Below are positions 1 through 5,439 of a stretch of 5,439 bases of DNA, in pieces. Positions within the stretch are counted from its first letter, which is position 1; each line of letters begins with the position of its first letter. The notes under the pieces are model-generated. The model did no database searches. It was not told the origin of the DNA and worked only from the letters and a program-made list of their open reading frames with translations. The stretch comes from Sphingobacteriales bacterium (GTDB lineage Bacteria; Bacteroidota; Bacteroidia; Chitinophagales; Chitinophagaceae): positions 1-5,439 of the forward strand of contig CANJEF010000108.1 of NCBI GenBank assembly GCA_947472965.1. The letters are read 5' to 3'. Made by a program: the position numbers and the translations under genes.

Positions 1-673
1 CAACATGTCCGAACATCAAGGTAGCGGAAGTGGTTATATTCAATTGGTGTGCAGCAGCCATTACATCAAGCCATTCCTGTGAATCGCATTTCCCATAACT
101 CACCAACCTGCGAACACGGTCAACAAGAATTTCAGCTCCTGCTCCAGGCAGTGAATCCATGCCAGCTTCTTTCAACGCTTTTAATACTTCAGTATGGGTT
201 GATTTTTCAAGTTTAGTGATGTGCGCTATTTCTGGTGGTCCGAGTGTATGTAACTTTATATCTGGGAATTCATTTTTGATGTCACTGAAAACTTTAGTGT
301 AAAAATCCAATCCCAGTTCCGGATGGTGACCTCCTTGCAATAGCAACTGATCGCCTCCCCATTGAAGGGTTTCGCGGATTTTCTTCCTATACGTGTCCAT
401 ATCCGTGATATAGGCATCGGCGTGGCCGGGGATTCGGTAGAAATTACAAAATTTACAGTTGGCTATACAAACATTGGTGGTATTTACATTGCGGTCGATT
501 TGCCAACTCACTTTTCCATGGGGAACCTGTTTTTTTCTGAGCTCGTCGGCAACAAACATTAATTCCGTCAAGGGCGCTTCATTGAAAAGTAGCAGTCCTT
601 CTTCCGCAGTGAGAAATTCAAGATTCAATGCCTTTTCGTATAGATTATTAAACAGGTTCATATTTTTCATCAT
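1..673 (-). CDS. mqnC: MqnC, cyclic dehypoxanthinyl futalosine synthase (partial, C-terminus off the left edge)
   Basis: Radical SAM enzyme that cyclises dehypoxanthine futalosine in the futalosine pathway to menaquinone; expected in the cytoplasm. My translation of the minus strand gives 224 residues before the edge; the family is usually about 370-380, so some 150 are missing. The [4Fe-4S]/SAM motif CIANCKFC has cysteines at about 69, 73 and 76 (CxxxCxxC), preceded by the family-typical DRNVNTTNV. Further MqnC-like blocks are LLQGGHHPEL (111-120), LGPPEIAHI (144-152) and GMDSLPGAGAEIL (171-183). The PPEI block and the GAGAEIL block favour MqnC over its paralogue MqnE. Three in-frame ATGs lie at 673, 670 and 661. 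No Shine-Dalgarno is visible, so the start is uncertain by up to four residues. It is transcribed divergently from the aspartic protease gene. No frameshift or missing motif is seen. Family assignment comes from remembered motifs, not a search. Confidence 0.93.
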   Translation of the reverse strand, partial: MMKNMNLFNNLYEKALNLEFLTAEEGLLLFNEAPLTELMFVADELRKKQVPHGKVSWQIDRNVNTTNVCIANCKFCNFYRIPGHADAYITDMDTYRKKIRETLQWGGDQLLLQGGHHPELGLDFYTKVFSDIKNEFPDIKLHTLGPPEIAHITKLEKSTHTEVLKALKEAGMDSLPGAGAEILVDRVRRLVSYGKCDSQEWLDVMAAAHQLNITTSATLMFGHV

Positions 674-681
674 GTAGAGAA

Positions 682-689
682 CAAAGTTA
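682..689 (-). promoter_or_regulatory. Putative Bacteroidota sigma-A -7 box for mqnC
   Basis: On the minus strand the sequence reads TAACTTTG, an exact match to the Bacteroidota -7 consensus TAnnTTTG. It ends 8 bases before the first mqnC ATG (673). No clear TTTG -33 element is seen; only a run of T lies about 16 bases upstream. If used, transcription would begin within a few bases of the first ATG, giving a very short or leaderless mRNA, or a leader of roughly 15 bases if the ATG at 661 is used. A chance match cannot be excluded. Confidence 0.45.
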
Positions 690-763
690 GTGCATGAATG
701 GTTTAAAAATGAGTTAACTTGATTTGTTAGACTTCTTGGATTTAACCCTATCATTCAATAATA

Positions 764-1966
764 TTGTTCAAACAGGCTAAAATATCCGTTTTTACTTTTT
801 TACTGATCATCCTTGTTCAATTTGGGTGGTCACAGGAGCAATTCATGGAAGAACCTTCCAAGGAACTGACAACTTTCCATTTCACTTCACTTACTGGAGG
901 AGTTATTCTTTTGCAGGCAACGGTTAATAACCACCCTGATTCACTGAATTTCATTTTGGATACGGGCAGCGGGGGCATTTCCTTGGATTCTTCCACGGTT
1001 GCGAGACTTGGCATCAAGGTGGTACCTTCAGAAAGAACGATTCGGGGAATAGCAGGAATCAGGAAAGTGCCTTTTTTATATGCTGCTACACTTCATTTAC
1101 CCGGACTCGATGTAACGAACCTCGATTTTCATGTGAACGATTATGAGGTCTTGAGTTATTCTTATGGAATACATATTGACGGAATCATTGGGTATAATTT
1201 TTTGAGCCGCTATATCGTATCGATCAATTATGATAAACAAACCATCACAGTCAATTCCCAGGGTGATTATACGTACCCGAAGGGAGGGCATCTGCTGAAT
1301 CCTTTGTTTACCACCTTGCCCATCCAAACAATTAAGCTGAAGGATAGCCGCAAGCTTACGCAACGATTTTATTTTGATACAGGGGCCGGGCTCAATTTAC
1401 TGATGTCTGAAGAATATGTTTCAGACTCCATGGTATTGAAAAAGAAAAGAAAAAAACCGGTAATTACACAAGCTGAAGGAACGGGTGGGAAGCTTGATAT
1501 GAAGCTAACCACCATAAAGGAAGTACGTGTTGGCCCATATCGGTTTTTGAAGGTGCCTACATTGATATTCAACGACGAAAATAACATTACTTCATATCCA
1601 TATTTAGGAGGTGTTATCGGAAATGACATATTGAGAAGGTTCAATGTAACATTGAATTATAAAAAAAGCGAAATACACATCATACCCAATTCGCATTTTC
1701 GGGATTTGTTTGATTATACCTATTCCGGGCTTTCACTTTTTTTTGTTAATGGCATAGTGATGGTTGATGAAGTGGTTGAGGGCTCTCCTGCCAACAAAGC
1801 GGGATTCTTGGTAGGTGATATTATTCTTTCAGTTAATAATGACTTCAGTAAAAACCTTCAGCAGTATAAGAATATCATACAAATGTCTACAGAAAAAATA
1901 AAATTTCTGGTATCTAGAAATGATGAATATAAATTGATAACATTGAGAACAATCAGTATTTTATGA
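764..1966 (+). CDS. Exported two-lobed aspartic protease with C-terminal PDZ domain
   Basis: Predicted 400-residue exported aspartic peptidase; substrate unknown. Residues 1-23 form a signal peptide (basic FKQAK, hydrophobic core 9-19, likely cleavage after WS, mature protein starting with Gln). No lipobox cysteine is present. Two retropepsin-like halves follow. Lobe 1 has LDTGSGG (catalytic Asp66) and IIGYNFL (141-147). Lobe 2 has FDTGAGL (Asp205) and VIGNDIL (284-290). Each half therefore carries both DTG and the later hydrophobic-hydrophobic-Gly signature, as in a pepsin-like pseudo-dimer. A PDZ domain spans about 320-397, with GLSL as carboxylate-binding loop and the typical SPANKAG...GDIILSVNN. 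The start is TTG: an in-frame stop lies at 743-745, no ATG occurs between it and the signal peptide, and the next ATG (845) would remove that peptide. A KKKRKK patch at 226-231 is unusual. No Shine-Dalgarno is evident. A weak TTTG (723-726)/TATCATTC (749-756) pair might be its promoter. It is followed by 75 bp before the M16 genes. Confidence 0.9.
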   Translation: MFKQAKISVFTFLLIILVQFGWSQEQFMEEPSKELTTFHFTSLTGGVILLQATVNNHPDSLNFILDTGSGGISLDSSTVARLGIKVVPSERTIRGIAGIRKVPFLYAATLHLPGLDVTNLDFHVNDYEVLSYSYGIHIDGIIGYNFLSRYIVSINYDKQTITVNSQGDYTYPKGGHLLNPLFTTLPIQTIKLKDSRKLTQRFYFDTGAGLNLLMSEEYVSDSMVLKKKRKKPVITQAEGTGGKLDMKLTTIKEVRVGPYRFLKVPTLIFNDENNITSYPYLGGVIGNDILRRFNVTLNYKKSEIHIIPNSHFRDLFDYTYSGLSLFFVNGIVMVDEVVEGSPANKAGFLVGDIILSVNNDFSKNLQQYKNIIQMSTEKIKFLVSRNDEYKLITLRTISIL

Positions 1967-1998
1967 TTGTTGGCAATAATATCTATCTTTTCATCCAC

Positions 1999-2028
1999 TT
2001 GCCTCAACAGCCTTTTAAATTAATTTAA
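1999..2028 (+). promoter_or_regulatory. Possible promoter of the M16 gene pair
   Basis: TTG at 1999-2001 is followed after 19 bases by TAATTTAA (2021-2028), which resembles the Bacteroidota -33/-7 arrangement (TTTG, then TAnnTTTG). The -7 match is imperfect. A second, poorer candidate is GATATTTG at 2030-2037. Position in the 75-bp gap between the protease gene and the M16 pair is the main supporting point. Read-through from the protease gene is equally possible because no terminator is visible. Confidence 0.25.
2015..2028. repeat. 14-bp perfect palindrome ahead of the M16 genes
   Basis: TTAAATTAATTTAA equals its own reverse complement. It lies 13 bp before the ATG of the first M16 gene and overlaps both the possible -7 box and the Shine-Dalgarno-like AAGGA. 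It could be an operator half-site pair. In A/T-rich intergenic DNA such a palindrome can also arise by chance. The hairpin would be weak (only A-T pairs) and has no T tail of terminator type. Confidence 0.35.
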
Positions 2029-2031
2029 GGA
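2027..2031 (+). promoter_or_regulatory. Shine-Dalgarno-like AAGGA
   Basis: AAGGA sits 10 bases ahead of the ATG at 2042. It is the only recognisable Shine-Dalgarno-like element before any start in this window, which otherwise has the A/T-rich leaders common in Bacteroidota. It supports 2042 as the start. Its first two bases belong to the 14-bp palindrome. Confidence 0.35.
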
Positions 2032-2041
2032 TATTTGCAGA

Positions 2042-3280
2042 ATGATTCAATTTCAACGTTTCTCGCTTTCAAACGGTCTTAAGGTATTGGTTCATGAGGA
2101 CAAAAGCACGCCGATGGCTGTTGTAAATGTGTTGTATGATGTTGGCGCGCGTGATGAAAATCCTGAACAGACAGGTTTTGCTCATTTATTTGAGCACTTG
2201 ATGTTCGGGGGATCCATCAATGTCCCTGATTATGACGACCCCTTGCAAAATGCCGGTGGGGAAAACAATGCCTACACCACCAACGATCTTACCAACTATT
2301 ATTGCCAGCTTCCAGCAGAAAATATAGAAACTGCCTTTTGGCTTGAAAGCGACCGCATGTTAAGCCTTGCTTTTAGCAAAAAGAGTTTGGATGTACAGCG
2401 TAAAGTTGTTTGTGAAGAATTCAAGGAGCATTATATAAACAAGCCATACGGAGATGTGTGGCATATCATGCGTGAATTGGCATATAAGCAGCATCCTTAC
2501 AGGTGGATGACCATTGGTAAAGAGTTGTCGCATGTTGAAAATGCAGAGCTCGACGACGTAAAACATTTTTTCTTCAAACATTATACTCCTGTCAATGCCA
2601 TTCTTGTTGTTGCCGGGAATATAGACTTGGAAAAAGTGAAGGAACTTGCTGAAAAATGGTTTGGTGATATTCCCTCCGGTGAAAAGTATGATAGGCGACT
2701 TCCCCAAGAGCCGATACAGCAAGAGCAACGGAGAATGACCCTGCACAAAAAAGTTCCGATGGATGCAATTTACAAGACCTGGCATATGTGTGCACGTCGG
2801 GATGATGACTATTATGCAACAGATCTCCTGTCTGATATTTTGGGTGGCGGTGCTTCGTCAAGGTTGTATCAATCACTAGTAAAAGAAAAGCAGTTGTTTG
2901 CCAATATCAGCTGTTATCATTTTGGAAGCATGGATCGTGGCTTGTTCACCATCGAGGGACAGCTCATCGAAGGAGTTGATATGCAAGTTGCGGAGGATGC
3001 TATCGAGGAGGAACTGGATAAGGTTAGAAATAACACCATTGAGCAGCGCGAACTTCAAAAGGTTCAAAATAAAACTGAAAGCGTAATGGCATTCGAGGAT
3101 ATGAGTGTGATGAACCGTGCTGGAAGTCTTGCCTATTATGAATTGCTGGGCGATGGTGAAATGATGAATGGTGAATTTAAAAAATACCAGGACGTAACCG
3201 TAAACGAAATCCATGCCATTGCTTCAAATATGTTGAAACCTGCAAATAGCAATACCCTTTGGTACCTGGCAGAAAAATAA
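2042..3280 (+). CDS. M16B zinc metallopeptidase, catalytic (HxxEH) subunit
   Basis: Zinc-dependent endopeptidase of the insulinase/pitrilysin/mitochondrial processing peptidase family, 412 residues, the usual length of a single M16B subunit (N-terminal M16 domain about 12-158, M16_C domain about 166-345). The inverted zinc motif is HLFEH at 48-52 (zinc ligands His48 and His52, catalytic Glu51). The third ligand should be a Glu about 74-76 residues later. Candidates are Glu125, Glu126 and Glu129 in CEEFKE, and the sequence alone does not settle which. The NNAYTTNDLTNYY block (75-87) is the strand typical next to the active site. Where family members with the R/Y pair have Arg and Tyr in the C-terminal domain, this protein reads VKEKQLFA (280-287), so the pair is absent. 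There is no signal peptide, so it should be cytoplasmic. The partner gene begins 21 bp downstream. Peptide turnover is a plausible role, but the substrate is unknown. Confidence 0.95.
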   Translation: MIQFQRFSLSNGLKVLVHEDKSTPMAVVNVLYDVGARDENPEQTGFAHLFEHLMFGGSINVPDYDDPLQNAGGENNAYTTNDLTNYYCQLPAENIETAFWLESDRMLSLAFSKKSLDVQRKVVCEEFKEHYINKPYGDVWHIMRELAYKQHPYRWMTIGKELSHVENAELDDVKHFFFKHYTPVNAILVVAGNIDLEKVKELAEKWFGDIPSGEKYDRRLPQEPIQQEQRRMTLHKKVPMDAIYKTWHMCARRDDDYYATDLLSDILGGGASSRLYQSLVKEKQLFANISCYHFGSMDRGLFTIEGQLIEGVDMQVAEDAIEEELDKVRNNTIEQRELQKVQNKTESVMAFEDMSVMNRAGSLAYYELLGDGEMMNGEFKKYQDVTVNEIHAIASNMLKPANSNTLWYLAEK

Positions 3281-3301
3281 ATTTAAAATACAAAAAAACA
3301 C

Positions 3302-4582
3302 ATGCCAGATAGAAAAACGGTTCCGCATATTAAAGATGCTATTGAATATAAAATTGAATTAAAAAAGCCAACAGTCTTTGCGTTGGATAACGGAGTTCCT
3401 GTTTATGCAATTCACGCAGGAACAGAAGAAGTGATTCAACTTGAATGGGTTTTCAAGGCAGGCAATTGGTTTGAGACAGAAAAAAATATTGCATCAGCTA
3501 CAAACTTTCTTCTCAAGAATGGCACTACCACAAAAACAGCCTATGAGATCAATGAGTTTATTGATTTCTATGGAGCTTATTTGAGTAGGAGTTGTTACAA
3601 TGAAACGGCTGTGATATCCTTGCATTGCCTTACGCGGCAATTGGAGCATTTGTTACCAATTGTTCAGGAGTTGATTCTGGATGCCGTTTTCCCTGAGCAA
3701 GAGTTACAGATTTATAAACAAAATATGAAGCAGCGGCTTGCTGTCAATTTAAAAAAATGCGATTTCATTGCGGGTAGAAAAATTGATGAACTGCTTTTTG
3801 GTTTCAACCATCCCTATGGAGTTTATTCTCACATGGAGGATTATGACAACCTCGATCGGACTGCCATCAAAAAATATCATGAAGCCTATTATATCCATGG
3901 GCATTGTACTATGTTCATCGCCGGCATACTTCCCGGCAACTATGCTGAAATGCTTAATCGATTTTTTGGATCAATTCCATTAAATCAAACATCAATGGTT
4001 GAACCCACACACCATATTGTTCCTTCTGAAGAGAAGAAGTCCAATATCCTCAATGATGCCGATGGTGTGCAAGCTGCAATCCGCATCGCACGTCCATTTC
4101 CAACTAGGCACCATCCAGATTTTCCCAAGGTGCAGGTTTTAAATGCACTCTATGGTGGATTTTTTGGTTCTAGATTGATGACAAATATTCGGGAAGACAA
4201 AGGCTATACCTATGGCATTTACAGTTATCTGATGAACCATGTTCATGCCGGTGCCTGGATGATTAGCACTGAAGCAGGAAGGGATGTATGCAGTGCCACC
4301 ATCCATGAAATATATTATGAAATGGAACGACTTCGAGAAGGAAAAATTGGAGAGGAGGAGTTGTTGCTTGTTAAGAATTATTTGATAGGCACTTTGCTTG
4401 GTGATCTTGATGGTCCATTTCAAATCATTGGTAGGTGGAAGAACCTGATCTTGAATAACCTTGATGATCAGTTTTTTTATCGCTCTGTCGACACTATTAA
4501 AAACATCGGTTCTGAAGAGCTTAATTCGCTTGCAAAAAAATACCTGAACCCGGATGAGTTTTATGAATTGGTGGTAGTCTAA
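3302..4582 (+). CDS. M16B peptidase-like partner subunit (R/Y pair, no zinc motif)
   Basis: Second M16 family protein, 426 residues, same two-domain fold. At the place of HxxEH it reads SATNF (65-69; context NIASATNFLLKNGT), so it cannot bind zinc in the usual way. The C-terminal domain (about 185-365) is well kept, with LYGGFFGSRLMTNIRE (283-298). It carries the R/Y substrate-binding pair Arg297 and Tyr304 (spacing of seven) in IREDKGYTYG. This is what is known for the non-zinc subunit of two-gene M16B heterodimers, such as the SPH2681/SPH2682 pair of Sphingomonas sp. A1. The inference is that it assembles with the HxxEH subunit encoded 21 bp upstream and completes the active site. No signal peptide is seen. 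The start ATG at 3302 lies in an A-rich leader without Shine-Dalgarno and gives a natural N-terminal extension of about 20 residues before the first domain strand. It is not a pseudogene: the frame is intact and the conserved motifs other than HxxEH remain. Confidence 0.93.
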   Translation: MPDRKTVPHIKDAIEYKIELKKPTVFALDNGVPVYAIHAGTEEVIQLEWVFKAGNWFETEKNIASATNFLLKNGTTTKTAYEINEFIDFYGAYLSRSCYNETAVISLHCLTRQLEHLLPIVQELILDAVFPEQELQIYKQNMKQRLAVNLKKCDFIAGRKIDELLFGFNHPYGVYSHMEDYDNLDRTAIKKYHEAYYIHGHCTMFIAGILPGNYAEMLNRFFGSIPLNQTSMVEPTHHIVPSEEKKSNILNDADGVQAAIRIARPFPTRHHPDFPKVQVLNALYGGFFGSRLMTNIREDKGYTYGIYSYLMNHVHAGAWMISTEAGRDVCSATIHEIYYEMERLREGKIGEEELLLVKNYLIGTLLGDLDGPFQIIGRWKNLILNNLDDQFFYRSVDTIKNIGSEELNSLAKKYLNPDEFYELVVV

Positions 4583-4584
4583 AA

Positions 4585-4616
4585 TTTGGGTTTAAAAAAC
4601 ATTCCTTTTATAATTT
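4585..4616 (+). promoter_or_regulatory. Possible promoter of the 2-oxoacid dehydrogenase E1 gene
   Basis: TTTG at 4585-4588 is followed after 20 bases by TATAATTT (4609-4616). The spacing and first element fit a Bacteroidota promoter, but the -7 box matches TAnnTTTG only partly (TAATTTCC at 4611 is an alternative register). It lies in the 62-bp gap after the second M16 gene and would give a leader of roughly 20-25 bases. If real, the E1 gene can be transcribed independently of the M16 pair. Confidence 0.35.
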
Positions 4617-4644
4617 CCTAAAACTGACCGACCTTTAAGTTGCT

Positions 4645-5439
4645 ATGGAATTTGACCGCAAGGACCTTTCCGACCAACAACTCATTGAGTTTTATCGAGC
4701 CCTTCTTTATCCAAGGTTGATCGAAGAAAAAATGCTTGTGCTATTGCGACAGGGCAAAGTAGGCAAGTGGTTTAGTGGAATAGGACAAGAGGCCATCTCT
4801 GTTGGAGCAGCCCTGGCTATGCAAGCGGATGAATGGATTATGCCATTGCACCGCAACCTCGGGGTGTTCACTGTTCGGGGCATGACCTTGGAAAAACTTT
4901 TTCTTCAGTGGCAAGGCAGCAAGGATGGGTTTAGCAAAGGCCGTGAGAGAAGTTTTCACTTTGGGTCCAAAGAATATTTTATTGCCGGGATGATTTCCCA
5001 TTTGGGTCCACAATTGGCACTCGCTGATGGAGCAGCTTTATCGTATAAATTAAAGGGAGAACAAAAAGCCGCCCTGGCATTCACTGGTGATGGGGGAACC
5101 TCGGAAGGTGATTTTCATGAGGCATTGAACCTAGCAGCCGTTTGGGACCTTCCTGTGATTTTTATCATTGAAAACAATGGATACGGATTGAGCACGCCAG
5201 TATCAGAGCAATACAGATGTAATTCTTTGGTTGATAAAGCGATTGGCTATGGAATTGAGGGAATTAAAATAGACGGCAATAATATTCTGGAGGTTTATGA
5301 TACTATAAAAACAGCACGCGAAAACTGTATCAAACAACAAAGGCCATACCTCATCGAGTGTATGACGTTTCGTATGCGTGGACATGAGGAAGCAAGTGGC
5401 GTAAAATACGTTCCAACTGAATTATTTGAATTGTGGTCC
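4645..5439 (+). CDS. Thiamine-diphosphate-dependent 2-oxoacid dehydrogenase E1, alpha region (partial, right edge)
   Basis: E1 decarboxylates a 2-oxoacid on thiamine diphosphate and passes the acyl group to the lipoyl arm of E2 in a cytoplasmic multienzyme complex. The 265 residues visible from ATG 4645 match the E1_dh domain from about residue 14 to the edge. The thiamine-binding motif is GDGGTSEGD (148-156) through ENNGYG (176-181), with 26 residues between GDG and NN. Other family blocks are KWFSGIGQEA (41-50), PLHRNLG (67-73), GRERSFHFG (99-107), MISHLGPQ (116-123) and the RMRGHEEASG loop (243-252), whose His247 is conserved. Wording of these blocks recalls Bacteroidota E1 proteins in which alpha and beta are fused into one chain of about 650-690 residues and which are usually annotated as branched-chain 2-oxoacid dehydrogenases. 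The fusion and substrate are inference, because the gene runs off the window. No Shine-Dalgarno is seen; ATG 4645 fits the family N-terminus. Confidence 0.93.
   Translation, partial: MEFDRKDLSDQQLIEFYRALLYPRLIEEKMLVLLRQGKVGKWFSGIGQEAISVGAALAMQADEWIMPLHRNLGVFTVRGMTLEKLFLQWQGSKDGFSKGRERSFHFGSKEYFIAGMISHLGPQLALADGAALSYKLKGEQKAALAFTGDGGTSEGDFHEALNLAAVWDLPVIFIIENNGYGLSTPVSEQYRCNSLVDKAIGYGIEGIKIDGNNILEVYDTIKTARENCIKQQRPYLIECMTFRMRGHEEASGVKYVPTELFELWS

Noticed and set aside
1..673. mqnE (aminofutalosine synthase) or a CofH-type enzyme instead of mqnC
   Set aside because: The blocks LLQGGHHPEL, LGPPEIAHI and GMDSLPGAGAEIL fit MqnC better than the corresponding MqnE or CofH segments as I remember them. 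An alignment would settle it.
362..677. Two overlapping plus-strand open frames (362-562 and 459-677)
   Set aside because: They lie opposite the mqnC coding sequence, whose translation matches the family throughout. The frames show no recognisable domain.
2360..2876. Minus-strand open frames of 141 and 94 codons (2360-2785 and 2592-2876)
   Set aside because: They are antisense to the catalytic M16 gene, overlap each other, and their translations resemble no family. They are shadows of a strongly coding plus strand.
4139..4423. Minus-strand open frame of 94 codons
   Set aside because: It is antisense to the conserved C-terminal domain of the second M16 gene, with composition typical of reverse-complement shadow and no start signals.
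3302..4582. Second M16 gene as a decaying pseudogene because HxxEH is missing
   Set aside because: The frame is complete and of normal length, and the R/Y pair and M16_C core are intact. This fits the non-zinc subunit of a heterodimer rather than decay.
4583..4610. GTTTAAAAAAC-like symmetry as a terminator after the M16 pair
   Set aside because: The pairing is short and A-T only, with no GC stem and no U tract after it. It does not qualify as an intrinsic terminator.
1..5439. Possible mobile element, CRISPR array, phage or novel defence system
   Set aside because: There are no transposase or integrase-like reading frames, no direct repeats with spacers and no terminal inverted repeats. All genes belong to familiar families and base composition appears even across the window.

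Overview
The window looks like ordinary chromosomal DNA from a member of the Bacteroidota, most likely of the Cytophagales/Chitinophagales type. The grounds are indirect: moderate-to-low GC, A/T-rich leaders mostly without Shine-Dalgarno sequences, a TAnnTTTG-like promoter box, and protein sequences of Bacteroidota flavour. The genus cannot be told from the sequence.

Layout: (1) Positions 1-673, minus strand: the N-terminal 224 residues of MqnC, a radical SAM enzyme of the futalosine route to menaquinone. It is cut by the left edge. (2) Positions 674-763: a 90-bp divergent intergenic region with a good Bacteroidota -7 box for mqnC. (3) Positions 764-1966, plus strand: an exported two-lobed (pepsin-like pseudo-dimer) aspartic protease with a C-terminal PDZ domain, apparently starting at TTG. 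(4) Positions 2042-3280 and 3302-4582, plus strand, 21 bp apart: a pair of M16B peptidase subunits. The first has the HxxEH zinc motif but not the R/Y pair. The second has the R/Y pair but not HxxEH. Together they should form one cytoplasmic metallopeptidase. (5) Positions 4645-5439, plus strand: the first 265 residues of a thiamine-diphosphate-dependent 2-oxoacid dehydrogenase E1 (alpha region), cut by the right edge.

Working together: the two M16 genes are almost certainly one transcription unit and their products one enzyme. The E1 gene follows in the same direction after 62 bp, in a gap with a possible promoter of its own, so it may be co-transcribed or only adjacent. The aspartic protease is exported and its link to the M16 pair is only proximity. 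mqnC is transcribed away from everything else.

I found no RNA genes, mobile elements, CRISPR arrays, long repeats or convincing intrinsic terminators. No stretch over 300 bases lacks a gene. The window reads as housekeeping sequence. The points most worth following are the complementary split of M16 motifs, the non-ATG start and polybasic loop of the two-lobed PDZ-aspartic protease, and a palindrome just ahead of the M16 genes.
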